The notes beneath the pieces are model-generated. The model saw only the letters and a program-made list of their open reading frames with translations. It was not told the origin of the DNA and made no database searches. DNA of 64,000 nucleotides from Novosphingobium album (ex Hu et al. 2023) (GTDB lineage Bacteria; Pseudomonadota; Alphaproteobacteria; Sphingomonadales; Sphingomonadaceae), in assembly GCF_022832385.1 (NCBI RefSeq), contig NZ_JALHLE010000002.1, positions 62,001 to 126,000 of the forward strand, in the 5' to 3' direction. The position numbers and the translations under genes were made by a program. This document shows positions 45,964 through 54,700 of the stretch, in pieces. Position 1 is the first letter of the stretch, and each line of letters opens with the position of its first letter.

Positions 45964-46713
45964 TCAGAACGAAGCGGTCAGCGTACCGACCACGGTGTCG
46001 TCGGTGAAGCCGTCGACGCTCGGACCGGTCACACCGATGTACGACACGCTAACCGAAAGCGGGCCAAACACCGTCGCCGAGGCGCCGATCGACCAGTCCC
46101 AGCCCGTGCGGTCATCCAGACCGTTCAGGAATTCCGGAGCGAGAACACCATCGGTGTAACCGATGTGGCCCGAAACTGTGAGCGGGGTGTCGGGGATCGC
46201 GACATCAACATTGCCGTAGAGATACAGGTTGTCGTCGTGGCCGAGACCCTTCTGCTTCCAGTCATAGGCCACGCCGACCTTGACGGTCGCCGGACCGATA
46301 TCGCCCGAAAGCGATGCGTAGGGCTCCCAGTAGTTCGCGTCACCGACATGACCGCTGGGATAGACGTAGTAGAGCAGGCCCGCATCAAGCGTCAGGCCCG
46401 ACGTGACTTCGCCCGACCAGCCGGCGAGGATGTCCAGTTCCTGCTGACCGTAGACGTCACCACCGTTGATCGATGACGACCAGGTGCTGACATAGAGGCC
46501 CGATTCATGCGCCACGGTGATGCCGCCCTGGATGGCCGGATCGCCGCTCGACAGCGAAACGCCGCGGAAACGGTAGTCGGTGGTCAGCGCAACGTTGCCC
46601 GAGATGGTGATTGCGGCCGGTGCGTCAGCCTCGTCGGCGAATGCCGGAGTGGCGGCAAGCGCGGTACCCGCAAGAAGAGTTGCGGCAATGGCGCCGCGGA
46701 CGGACATGGTCAT
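45964..46713 (-). CDS. TorF-like putative porin (TIGR02001)
   Basis: A 249-residue outer-membrane protein. The signal peptide ends in LAATPAFA. The family start ITISGNVALTTDYRFRGVSLS is followed by DPAIQGGITVAHESGLYVSTWSSS (shortened here to its two halves DPAIQGGITVAHE and GLYVSTWSSS), and the sequence ends in the typical VGTLTASF. The family is common in alpha- and gammaproteobacteria; in sphingomonads it often accompanies nitrogen-regulation genes such as glnK and amtB, but none is here. GAGGGA precedes the ATG at 46713. A candidate NtrC-like site lies about 100 bp upstream. Confidence 0.9.
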   Translation of the reverse strand: MTMSVRGAIAATLLAGTALAATPAFADEADAPAAITISGNVALTTDYRFRGVSLSSGDPAIQGGITVAHESGLYVSTWSSSINGGDVYGQQELDILAGWSGEVTSGLTLDAGLLYYVYPSGHVGDANYWEPYASLSGDIGPATVKVGVAYDWKQKGLGHDDNLYLYGNVDVAIPDTPLTVSGHIGYTDGVLAPEFLNGLDDRTGWDWSIGASATVFGPLSVSVSYIGVTGPSVDGFTDDTVVGTLTASF

Positions 46714-46952
46714 ATTTATTCCCTCACAATTTTTTTCAATGCCTCGTCCCACCTGCATCTGCCGTGCCGTGCCTCGTGGCGGGCCGGTTCGCGACAGCAC
46801 AATAATGCTGCAACGCACCACAGTGGCGCACAAGGAAAATTTCAATTCAGAGACAATCTGGAAACAATGTGTGGACTTTTTGTCACTATTGCACGCATCC
46901 GCGCGCATCTCTTGTTTTGCAATGGACCGACTCGTATACCGCATCACAACGA

Positions 46953-47747
46953 ATGCTTGCGAAATTCAGAAACCTGCTGGCTCGTTCATCCGCAACGAAG
47001 CCCCGTTCGGTACCCGCCGGAGAGCGCGTTTACGCAATCGGCGACATTCACGGACGCATCGACCTTTTCGAGAATCTGATCCGCCTGATCGAGGATGATG
47101 ATGCCGCGCGGCGCCCTGCCCGCACAACAGTTGTCCTGCTCGGCGACCTCGTCGATCGCGGGCCGGACAGCGCAGCCGTGGTCGCTCGCGCCCGCGACTG
47201 GGGACGGACGCGCAAGATCGAATATATCCAGGGCAACCACGAGGAAATGCTGCTGTCCAGCCGCAGCAAGATCGACGCGCTGCGCGGCTTCGTGCAGTTC
47301 GGAGGGTGCGAGACGATCCAGTCTTACGGCGTCGATGCCGAAGCGATATTTGCGGCCGATTTCGAAGAACTGCAGGCACTGATGAACGCGGCCATCCCAC
47401 AGGATGACGTCGATTTTCTCTCCAGCTTCCAGAAGATGGTCCGGATCGGTGACTATCTGTTCGTCCACGCCGGCATCCATCCTGACACCCCGGTCGAGGA
47501 CCAGACCGGGCGAGACTGCCGGTGGATCCGCGAGCCGTTCCTCAGCTACAAGGGTGATTTCGGCGCCTGCATCATCCACGGCCACACGATCACGGAGCAG
47601 CCGGACGTACGCCATAACCGGATCGGCATCGACACCGGCGCGTTCCTGCACGGCACCCTTACCGCGATCGGCCTCGAAGGCACGGATCGCTGGTTTCTGC
47701 AGGCCCACCACGATGCTGCAGCTGGCGAAGCCAGCGTAGCAGCCTGA
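46953..47747 (+). CDS. Metallophosphoesterase of the serine/threonine phosphatase type
   Basis: A 264-residue PPP-like phosphatase with the three metal motifs YAIGDIHGR, LLGDLVDRG and YIQGNHEEM, plus two later His (VHAGIHP and IIHGHT). It resembles the small bacterial phosphatases PrpA/PrpB and diadenosine tetraphosphatase, so it may dephosphorylate proteins or nucleotides; its natural substrate is unknown. I start at the ATG at 46953, which begins a short basic N-terminus (MLAKFRNLLARSS); an upstream extension to 46869 would be AT-rich and unlike the family. It ends 20 bases before rnpB. Confidence 0.92.
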   Translation: MLAKFRNLLARSSATKPRSVPAGERVYAIGDIHGRIDLFENLIRLIEDDDAARRPARTTVVLLGDLVDRGPDSAAVVARARDWGRTRKIEYIQGNHEEMLLSSRSKIDALRGFVQFGGCETIQSYGVDAEAIFAADFEELQALMNAAIPQDDVDFLSSFQKMVRIGDYLFVHAGIHPDTPVEDQTGRDCRWIREPFLSYKGDFGACIIHGHTITEQPDVRHNRIGIDTGAFLHGTLTAIGLEGTDRWFLQAHHDAAAGEASVAA

Positions 47748-47766
47748 TCCATCTCCGAAGGAATAT

Positions 47767-48200
47767 GCCGGGGAGCCTGTAAGCCGGGTTCTGTACCTGG
47801 CGTGGTCTCCCAAAACAGGGACCTTACGCCGCGGTGGCAGCCATTCCTCTTGGCGGTGCATTGCTGCATCGCTCCAGCGACCAACCCGGGCTGCCTGGGT
47901 TCGAAACCGACCCGCCATCGGAAGATGGCCAGCAGCCCCTATTCGGTCTTGCTCCGGGTGGGGTTTGCCATGCCGCTTTCCGTTACCGGAAGCGCGGTGC
48001 GCTTTTACCGCACCCTTTCACCCTTGCCTGTGCCTGCAAGAGGCCATCGGCGGTTTGCTCTCTGTGGCACTTTCCCTGAGCTTCGGCAGGCCTGAGAACC
48101 TCCCTCGCCCGGCGGGCGTTACCCGCCACCCTTGTTTCGTGGAGCCCGGACTTTCCTCGGCATTCTTGCGAATGACGCGGCTGCCCGGCTCCCCGGCGAC
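47767..48200 (-). ncRNA. rnpB: RNase P RNA (class A)
   Basis: Catalytic RNA that removes the 5' leader of pre-tRNA. Conserved elements are on the minus strand: GAGGAAAGTCCGGGCTCC near the 5' end (complement of about 48139-48156), the GGCGGGTAACGCCCGCC stem, and ACAGAACCCGGCTTA near the 3' end (complement of about 47778-47794). The P1 helix is formed by GGGGAGCC at the 5' end and GGCTCCCC at the 3' end, which sets the boundaries to within a few bases. The open frames across this region are artefacts of a structured RNA. Confidence 0.95.
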
Positions 48201-48234
48201 GCGTGCCCTAGCACGAATTTCGGATAAGGGAAGC

Positions 48235-48939
48235 TTACCGTGCGCGGCCCGTATCGCGCTCCAGCAGAAGTTCAAACAGGATGCCGCCGATTTCGCCGTC
48301 GATCTCGCCATCGATGAACATCGGTCGCCAGCGCCGCTGGAACGCCCGCACCGCGGCGCGGCCATCCGCGATGTCGTAACCGAAGCGCTCCAGCGCAAGA
48401 TAGAACGCGCCGGGATTGTCGTAGAACAGGTTCATCTTCGCGGCCGGGATGTCGAGCGCGAGCCCCAGTTCGCCGAGGCGGTGCCAGTCGAAATATTCGC
48501 CCGGGTCCTGCTTGCGCGCGGGCGCAATGTCGGAATGGGCAACGACATTGGCACGCGGGATGTCGTGCCGGTCCATGATGTCCGCGAGCAGCGGCAGCAG
48601 CGCATCCATCTGCGGTTCCGGGAAAGGCCGGTAACCGAATTCGTGCCCCGGATTGGCCAGTTCGATACCGACACTGGCCGAGTTCACGTCGGTAATCCCG
48701 CGCCAGTAGGACTGGCCGGCGTGCCAGGCCCGTTTTTCCTCGGGCACCAGCGAGGTGACAATGCCTTCCTCGTCGATCAGATAATGCGCAGAGACTTCCG
48801 CGGCGGGATCGCACATGCGCTGCAGCGCCTCTTCGGCGCTCTTCATGCCGGTATAGTGCAGCACCACCATTGAGACGGGCAGTTTGCGCTCGTTCCAGTT
48901 GGGCGATTCGACAATGCGGTTAACCAGCCAGCGGTTCAT
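48235..48939 (-). CDS. N-acetylmuramoyl-L-alanine amidase, AmpD-like
   Basis: A 234-residue Zn-dependent amidase_2 (NAGPA) protein without a signal peptide, so it is cytoplasmic like AmpD and would recycle anhydro-muropeptides. Zn ligands are His28 (VLHYTG), His135 (VVAHSDIAP) and Asp145 in the KQDPG motif; the N-terminal EEKRAWHAGQSYWRG segment is family-typical. The C-terminal third (RFGYDIADGRAAVRAFQRRW) resembles a peptidoglycan-binding repeat. It lies between chpT and rnpB on the same strand. Confidence 0.93.
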   Translation of the reverse strand: MNRWLVNRIVESPNWNERKLPVSMVVLHYTGMKSAEEALQRMCDPAAEVSAHYLIDEEGIVTSLVPEEKRAWHAGQSYWRGITDVNSASVGIELANPGHEFGYRPFPEPQMDALLPLLADIMDRHDIPRANVVAHSDIAPARKQDPGEYFDWHRLGELGLALDIPAAKMNLFYDNPGAFYLALERFGYDIADGRAAVRAFQRRWRPMFIDGEIDGEIGGILFELLLERDTGRAR

Positions 48940-48972
48940 CGCTCTTGCCTCCCGCCCATGCCGTTCGCTCCC

Positions 48973-49614
48973 TCAGGCTCCGGGAAGGACCGCGCCGAGG
49001 ACCAGCGCATCTTCCGCAAGAACATATTGCAGCTCGCCCCCCTGCTCTCCGGCCAGCTGTTGGATCATCGCGGCCGGCGCGGTGCGGCTGGAAAGATCTC
49101 CGGGCGGCAAGGAGCCTTCAAGTGCCCGGCCAATGTCCCGGTCGAATGCTATGCGCTGCCCAGCGGCGCGCACAACGATTTCGGACGTGCCATCGCGAAA
49201 TTCAGCAGCGATATCCAGCGTGCCACCGCGGGGCAGTGCCTCCATGCCGAACAGGGCGAAATTGAGCAGGACCTTGATCGCGGGCTTGGGCAGCGAGTCG
49301 CTCGAAAGGGCCCAGTTGAGGACGATCCGGGCATTGTTGGCCACCAGACCGTCGACCAGCACGCGCGCCTCGCTGACGGGCACCATCTCGCCGAAACCGC
49401 CCGCCGCACCGAACGCGAGACGGAAGAACTTGAGCTTGTCGGCGGAAATCCGTGCGCTCTGGTCCAGCAGCTCGAAACAGCGCTGGCGCATCTCCGGATC
49501 CTTCTCGTCCGCCAGCAACTCCAGCCCGTTCGACAGGGCGCCGACCGGGCTGAGCATATCGTGGCAGAGACGCGAACACAGGAGACTTGCAAGTTCGAGC
49601 GAGCTCGTGGTCAT
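48973..49614 (-). CDS. chpT: ChpT-like histidine phosphotransferase
   Basis: A 213-residue protein matching the HPTransfase family. In Caulobacter, ChpT passes phosphate from CckA to CtrA and CpdR, controlling the cell cycle. The phosphorylatable His18 is in SRLCHDMLSPVGALSNGLEL, with the dimerisation helices following. The C-terminal half is a degenerate Bergerat-type ATPase fold (VLLNFALFGMEALPRGGTLD). I start at the ATG at 49614, MTTSSLELASLL; a start at 49632 lacks spacing for a ribosome-binding site. No CckA or CtrA gene is in the window. Confidence 0.88.
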   Translation of the reverse strand: MTTSSLELASLLCSRLCHDMLSPVGALSNGLELLADEKDPEMRQRCFELLDQSARISADKLKFFRLAFGAAGGFGEMVPVSEARVLVDGLVANNARIVLNWALSSDSLPKPAIKVLLNFALFGMEALPRGGTLDIAAEFRDGTSEIVVRAAGQRIAFDRDIGRALEGSLPPGDLSSRTAPAAMIQQLAGEQGGELQYVLAEDALVLGAVLPGA

Positions 49615-49680
49615 GAAACAGGCGCTTTCCATTCTCTTGGCTGACCGGGGCCGATATCAGCTTTGCTACGCAAGGTCCCC

Positions 49681-50085
49681 TCAAACCATGCGAAAGGTCA
49701 ATTCCCGGAAACCATTCCCGCTATCGCGCCAGAAAGCAACATGCCCGCCAGCAATGATCGCCCAGATCCGCAAATCGCCGGTGGAATGTTCGCAATCCAC
49801 GGCGGACGGCACCGGATGACCCACCGGATGCGAGTGGTAATAGCCCAGCACTTGCGGCGCTCCCGTCCGCGCGGCCTTGTGTGCGGCCAGCAGGGCAGCG
49901 GGATCGATTTCAAATCGCAGGCGCGGCTGATCAGAGACATTGACAGCCTGCATGGCAGCCTCGATGCGCGCTTCCCCTCCCGGTTCGCCGCAGCCCAGCA
50001 GCAGCCCGCAGCATTCTTCCGGCGCGGCGCGCTCCGCTTCGGCGCGCAGTGTTGCCAAAACACCACTTGTCACTTCGATAACCAT
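49681..50085 (-). CDS. JAMM/MPN+ family metallopeptidase (Mov34-like)
   Basis: A 134-residue single-domain protein with the complete JAMM active site: Glu24 in PEECCGLLLG, then His84 and His86 in YYHSHP, and Ser94 and Asp97 in PSAVDCEH. Such bacterial proteins deconjugate ubiquitin-like or sulfur-carrier proteins, or cleave small amide bonds. It is probably active, but the target is unknown. I use the ATG at 50085, eight bases after an AGGA; TTG at 50091 is another frame start. Its start is only 18 bp from the divergent pseudouridine synthase start, so their promoters must overlap. Confidence 0.9.
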   Translation of the reverse strand: MVIEVTSGVLATLRAEAERAAPEECCGLLLGCGEPGGEARIEAAMQAVNVSDQPRLRFEIDPAALLAAHKAARTGAPQVLGYYHSHPVGHPVPSAVDCEHSTGDLRIWAIIAGGHVAFWRDSGNGFRELTFRMV

Positions 50086-50103
50086 CCCCAAATCCTAACC
50101 AAG

Positions 50104-51048
50104 ATGGGGGGAAACGGAAACATCATCGAAGGCCGGATCGGCGATACCGGCGGACGGCTCGACAAGGCACTGGCCGAGGCGAGCGGGCTGTCGCGCGAGC
50201 GGGTGAAAGCGCTGATGGGCGAAGGCCGCGTGTCGCTGGCGGGCAAGCGGGCGTCGCAGGCTTCGTTCAAGGCCGAACCTGGCACGCCTTTCGCGATCAC
50301 CGTGCCCGAAGCCGCCCCCGCCGAAGCGGTGGCGCAGGACATTCCCCTTCAGGTCGTGTTCGAAGATGAGCACCTGATCGTCGTGGACAAACCCGCCGGG
50401 CTGGTCGTCCATCCCGCTGCCGGAAACCTTGACGGCACGCTGGTGAACGCCCTGCTGCACCATTGCCGCGGCCAGCTTTCGGGGATCGGCGGCGTCGCAC
50501 GCCCCGGCATCGTCCACCGCATCGACAAGGACACCTCGGGCCTGCTCGTCGTCGCCAAGACCGACCGCGCGCACGAGGTGCTGGCCGCCCAGTTCGCCGA
50601 CCATTCGATCGAGCGCGCCTACAACGCCGTCGTCGGCGGGCGTCCGATCCCCGCGTCCGGAACTGTAACCGGAGCGATCGCCCGTTCGAATACCAACCGC
50701 AAGAAGATGGCGCTGGTCGAGGACGGACGAGGAAAGCACGCAGTGACGCACTTCAGGACCCTGGAACTGCTGAAAGGCGCGACCCTGATCGAATGCCGCC
50801 TGGAGACGGGGCGCACCCACCAGGTGCGCGTTCACATGTCGTCAATCGGCCATGCGCTATTGGGAGACCCTGTCTATGGACGTACACCTTCAGCGATTCG
50901 CCCGATCCTCCAGAGGCTCGAATTTTCTCGCCAGGCGCTTCACGCCGCGGAACTCGGCTTCATCCATCCCGTTAAGGGGGAGAAGGTCCACTTCGTCAGC
51001 CCGATTCCCGACGATATGCGGACACTGATCGACGAATTGCGACACTGA
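50104..51048 (+). CDS. RluA-family 23S rRNA pseudouridine synthase, RluD-like
   Basis: A 314-residue enzyme with an S4 RNA-binding domain (RLDKALAEASGLSRERVKAL) and the RluA catalytic domain. The nucleophile is Asp141 in GIVHRIDKDTSG; GRTHQVRVHMSSIGHALLGD follows. This resembles RluD, which modifies helix 69 of 23S rRNA, more than the second enzyme of the window at 23635. The ATG at 50104 has no recognisable ribosome-binding site, and only 18 bp separate it from the divergent gene, so the mRNA may be leaderless or start just upstream. Confidence 0.93.
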   Translation: MGGNGNIIEGRIGDTGGRLDKALAEASGLSRERVKALMGEGRVSLAGKRASQASFKAEPGTPFAITVPEAAPAEAVAQDIPLQVVFEDEHLIVVDKPAGLVVHPAAGNLDGTLVNALLHHCRGQLSGIGGVARPGIVHRIDKDTSGLLVVAKTDRAHEVLAAQFADHSIERAYNAVVGGRPIPASGTVTGAIARSNTNRKKMALVEDGRGKHAVTHFRTLELLKGATLIECRLETGRTHQVRVHMSSIGHALLGDPVYGRTPSAIRPILQRLEFSRQALHAAELGFIHPVKGEKVHFVSPIPDDMRTLIDELRH

Positions 51049-51146
51049 AATCGGTTTTATGTGCTATCATGAAAAGGTGGCCACAAGCTAAGATGCCTAG
51101 CAAGGGTCTTTGACCGCTGGCCGACCTAGAAAGGACGGAAAAGATA

Positions 51147-52052
51147 GTGAGCACCAAGCAACGCAACCTCCCCGCGGTACCCGCACTGGGTGGCGAGCAG
51201 AGCCTCAACCGCTACCTCTCCGAGATTCGCAAGTTCCCCGTGCTGAAGCCCGAGCAGGAATACATGCTCGCCAAGCGCTATCAGGAACACGAGGATCCCG
51301 AAGCTGCCGCGCAGCTGGTAACCAGCCACCTGCGCCTCGTCGCGAAGATCGCGATGGGTTACCGCGGCTATGGGCTGCCTGTCTCTGAACTCATCTCCGA
51401 GGGCAACATCGGCCTGATGCAGGGCGTGAAGAAATTCGAACCCGACCGGGGCTTCCGCCTCGCTACTTATGCGATGTGGTGGATCAAGGCCTCGATTCAA
51501 GAGTTCATCCTGCGCTCGTGGTCGCTCGTGAAGATGGGCACCACCGCCGCGCAGAAGAAGCTGTTCTTCAACCTGCGCCGCATGAAGAAGAACCTCGACG
51601 CCTACGAGGATACCGACCTGCACCCCGAAGACGTCGCCAAGATCGCGACCACACTGGGCGTTTCGGAAACCGAAGTCGTCAACATGAACCGACGCATGAT
51701 GATGGGCGGCGATGCCTCGCTTAACGTCTCGCTGCGCGAGGAAGGCGAAGGCCAGTGGATGGACATCCTGCAGGACGATGGTCCGCTGCAGGATGAAATC
51801 GTGGCCGAGGCCGAGGAAAAGACCGTCCGCCATGACATGCTGGTCGAGGCGATGGACGCGCTCAACGATCGCGAGCGCGACATCCTTACCGAACGCCGCC
51901 TGACTGACGACCCCAAGACGCTCGAGGAATTGAGCCAGGTCTATAACGTCAGCCGCGAACGCGTGCGCCAGATCGAAGTGCGCGCATTCGAAAAGCTCCA
52001 GAAGGCCATGAACCGCATAGCGGGCGAGAAAAGGCTTATTCCCGCCGTCTGA
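51147..52052 (+). CDS. rpoH: RNA polymerase heat-shock sigma factor RpoH
   Basis: Sigma-32 of 301 residues. Region 2 is LVTSHLRLVAKIAMGYRGYG and LATYAMWWIKASIQEFILRS, the RpoH box is QKKLFFNLRRMKKNL, and region 4 is DPKTLEELSQVYNVSRERVR. It directs heat-shock genes such as clpB, whose promoter at 8882-8911 has the expected elements. The GTG start at 51147 is preceded by AGGACGG. It is monocistronic with a strong terminator. Confidence 0.98.
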   Translation: MSTKQRNLPAVPALGGEQSLNRYLSEIRKFPVLKPEQEYMLAKRYQEHEDPEAAAQLVTSHLRLVAKIAMGYRGYGLPVSELISEGNIGLMQGVKKFEPDRGFRLATYAMWWIKASIQEFILRSWSLVKMGTTAAQKKLFFNLRRMKKNLDAYEDTDLHPEDVAKIATTLGVSETEVVNMNRRMMMGGDASLNVSLREEGEGQWMDILQDDGPLQDEIVAEAEEKTVRHDMLVEAMDALNDRERDILTERRLTDDPKTLEELSQVYNVSRERVRQIEVRAFEKLQKAMNRIAGEKRLIPAV

Positions 52053-52078
52053 CATACTGTCATCCCGGGAATTTCGAG

Positions 52079-52110
52079 ACCGGGCTGCCTTGGGGCAGCC
52101 CGGTTTTTCT
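52079..52110 (+). terminator. Intrinsic terminator of rpoH
   Basis: An 11-bp perfect stem, ACCGGGCTGCC with GGCAGCCCGGT, has loop TTGG and is followed by TTTTCTTTG. It starts 27 bases after the rpoH stop. Confidence 0.95.
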
Positions 52111-52196
52111 TTGTCCTCACAAGCTGCAGAAAACTGGGGAAATCACACCAGGTTTAATAATTTGTAAGGCATAAATGTGCCATTTCCAGCGCTGCT

Positions 52197-53954
52197 ATGG
52201 CTGCCCGCTTCTTTGCCTGGAAACGCCTGTCAGGTGTCTTGTCCATACTTGCCACCCTGATCCTGTGGAGTGGCTGGGCCGGTGCCGCCGCAGCCGAAGA
52301 CGTGCTGATCCCGTCCTCCTTGTGTCATGCGGTTTCGCAAACCATGACAAAGCCCCAGACGACGCCGCCCGGCTTCACTTGCAAGGGCAAAGCCTCCGGT
52401 TACCAGGCGGGCAGTGTCTGGCTGCGTACACGCGCAAATCAGCACGGCATCGATCCGAACGACCTGGTGCTCAAAGTGCACAGTTCACGGTTCGACCGGC
52501 TTGAAGTGGCTTTCACATACACTGATGGGCGCGTCATCTATCAGCACGTCCGCGGCGGCGACTTCGGCACGCATTGGCGCACCGGCGGGCAAATCGCCTT
52601 TGAAGCCCCCGTGCGCGACGCACCCGTCCGGTTCGTCACCATGCGGTTCGACCGGCTGGCGAGCGTCAACCTGCTGCGCATGAGGCTGTTGAGCCGCGGC
52701 GAAGCCGCGATCCAGTCCATTGCACTGGCGATCTGCGTTACGGCGGCGCTCACGCTGCTGCTGCTCGGCGCGGTCTACAACACATCGCTGGCTCTGGCGC
52801 TGCGACGGCAATTTCCTGTCTGGCAGGCGGCCTGGGCCGGAAGCGTTCTGCTATGGGGCGTGATCTGGTCGCAGCTGGGCCTGTTGATCGTGCCGCAGAT
52901 GGCCGGCACCTTGTCCTCCCAGACCTGTACAATGCTGTCATGCCTAGCGGTGACATTCGCCGCCTGCAGCGCGATCACCGCACTCGATGGTCCCGAACTG
53001 TCGCGCGCCGCGCGCTGGTTTACACTGGGGCTCGCCGGCTTCGTCAGCCTTCTGGGCGTCCCCATGTCCTTGATGCGTTCGGGGCCCATCGACGCGGCCG
53101 CGCTGGCGCTCGGCATTACCATCATCGCGCTGCTGGTCTGCGTTGCGGGATGCCTCATCTGGGCCTGGCGGCACGGCAGCATCGAGGCCCGCTCGTTCGC
53201 CGGCGCATGGTCGATTCCCATTTTGACCCTTGGCGGCATCGAGTTCATCGATACCCGCACGATCTTCTGGGGCGGCGGATCGCAATTGCTGATCCTGTTC
53301 GCGGCGGCCTGGCAGACTGTCTGGCTGGCCGTGGCAGCTTCCCGGACCCATGCCCATATGCGTATCGAGCATGATCGCGCACGACAGGCCGAAGCTCAGG
53401 CGCACGAACTGGCCCGGCGCGATCCGCTGACCGGGCTGCGCAACCGGCGCGGCTTCGTCGAAGCCGTCGCCCCCATGCTGGAACTGGCTCATTCGGGCAG
53501 TAGCCCGGCTGCCCTGCTGCTCTTCGACATCGACATGTTCAAGCGCATCAACGACACCCACGGCCACGATGCCGGTGACACGGTGCTGGCCACCATCGCC
53601 CGCCGCATCGAGCGCTGGGAAGGCCCGATGTGCAAGGTCGCCCGCCTGGGTGGCGAGGAATTCGCGCTAATGACCACCGGCATGGACGGTTTCGCGCTGG
53701 AACAGTTCGCCGAAAGCGTGCGCATGGGCATCGCCGCCTGCGATCATCACGAAGCCATCGGCCCCGGAACCGTGACCGTCAGCATCGGTGTCGCCCAGGC
53801 CGACGAGGACAGCGATTTTCGCGAACTCTACCGGCTCGCGGACGAGGCGCTCTATCGGGCCAAGCGGCTGGGCCGCGACCGCGTCATGTTCCATTCGCCC
53901 GGTCAGCCCCCGTCCGCCTCCATCGGCGGCGTGCAGGTGTCCACGCTGCATTGA
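52197..53954 (+). CDS. Membrane-bound diguanylate cyclase (7TM + GGDEF)
   Basis: A 585-residue protein. It has a signal-like N-terminus, a periplasmic sensor (about residues 35-170), about seven transmembrane helices (170-385), a short coiled coil and a GGDEF domain (about 405-565). The active site is intact: GGEEF at 485-489, with DIDMFKRINDTHGHDAGD upstream. The RxxD inhibitory site normally 5 residues before GGEEF is absent (GPMC there), so the enzyme should lack product feedback at that site. It makes c-di-GMP in response to an unknown signal. The organisation resembles 7TMR-DISM proteins. It stands alone on the plus strand. Confidence 0.92.
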   Translation: MAARFFAWKRLSGVLSILATLILWSGWAGAAAAEDVLIPSSLCHAVSQTMTKPQTTPPGFTCKGKASGYQAGSVWLRTRANQHGIDPNDLVLKVHSSRFDRLEVAFTYTDGRVIYQHVRGGDFGTHWRTGGQIAFEAPVRDAPVRFVTMRFDRLASVNLLRMRLLSRGEAAIQSIALAICVTAALTLLLLGAVYNTSLALALRRQFPVWQAAWAGSVLLWGVIWSQLGLLIVPQMAGTLSSQTCTMLSCLAVTFAACSAITALDGPELSRAARWFTLGLAGFVSLLGVPMSLMRSGPIDAAALALGITIIALLVCVAGCLIWAWRHGSIEARSFAGAWSIPILTLGGIEFIDTRTIFWGGGSQLLILFAAAWQTVWLAVAASRTHAHMRIEHDRARQAEAQAHELARRDPLTGLRNRRGFVEAVAPMLELAHSGSSPAALLLFDIDMFKRINDTHGHDAGDTVLATIARRIERWEGPMCKVARLGGEEFALMTTGMDGFALEQFAESVRMGIAACDHHEAIGPGTVTVSIGVAQADEDSDFRELYRLADEALYRAKRLGRDRVMFHSPGQPPSASIGGVQVSTLH

Positions 53955-54031
53955 ATGCCGCGCCATTGCCAGACGGCGGGAACAGGCTCTAGAGATCGCA
54001 ACGTCACCAACACTCGGGTTCTCGCCAGTTC

Positions 54032-54697
54032 ATGCGCTTCATCGCCAGGATCATCGTCTGGTTTCTCGCCATCAGCGTCGGGCTGACCGTGCTCTACCGC
54101 TTCGTTCCGCCTCCGGTGACATTCACCATGCTGACCGACGGCAACGGCATTGCAAAGGACTGGCAGCCGCTGAGCCGGATCGACCGCAACATGGTCGCCG
54201 CCGTTGTAGCCGCAGAAGACGGGAAATTCTGCAGCCACAGCGGCTTCGACACCGATGCCATCGAAAAGGCGATGGAGCGCAATGCCCGAGGCAAGCGCCT
54301 GCGCGGCGGATCGACGATCAGCCAGCAGACCGCCAAGAACGTCTTCCTGTGGCAGGGAGAGGGCTGGACCCGTTACTTGCGCAAGGGGCTGGAAGTCTGG
54401 TTCACATTCCTGATCGAGCACTTGTGGGACAAGCGGCGGATCATGGAAGTCTACCTCAACGTGGCCGAGACAGGCATCGGCACTTATGGCGTGGAGGCCG
54501 GTGCACAGCGCTATTATGGCAAGTCGGCCGCACGGCTGACGCCGCTGGAAGCCGCCCGCATTGCCGCGGCCCTGCCCAGCCCCAAGACCCGCAGTGTCAA
54601 GAACCCGGCCGGCTTCACCCGCCGTTACGGCAATACCATCGCCGCCCGTATCGGCACCGTGAAGCGCGACGGCTACGACGCCTGCGTCTACGAGTAG
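54032..54697 (+). CDS. mtgA: Monofunctional biosynthetic peptidoglycan transglycosylase
   Basis: A 221-residue GT51 enzyme that polymerises lipid II into glycan strands. A single N-terminal transmembrane helix (IARIIVWFLAISVGLTVLY) anchors it. The catalytic motifs are AAEDGKFCSHSGFD with Glu62, RGGSTISQQTAKNVFL and RRIMEVYLNVAETGIGTYGV, plus AARIAAALPSP. No transpeptidase domain follows, as expected for MtgA. It converges with the carboxymuconolactone decarboxylase-like gene, with 3 bp between the stops. Confidence 0.96.
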   Translation: MRFIARIIVWFLAISVGLTVLYRFVPPPVTFTMLTDGNGIAKDWQPLSRIDRNMVAAVVAAEDGKFCSHSGFDTDAIEKAMERNARGKRLRGGSTISQQTAKNVFLWQGEGWTRYLRKGLEVWFTFLIEHLWDKRRIMEVYLNVAETGIGTYGVEAGAQRYYGKSAARLTPLEAARIAAALPSPKTRSVKNPAGFTRRYGNTIAARIGTVKRDGYDACVYE

Positions 54698-54700
54698 GCC

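Noticed and set aside
47802..48873. Several open frames across the RNase P RNA gene
   Set aside because: The region has the conserved class A RNase P RNA elements; the frames are by-products of the structured RNA.
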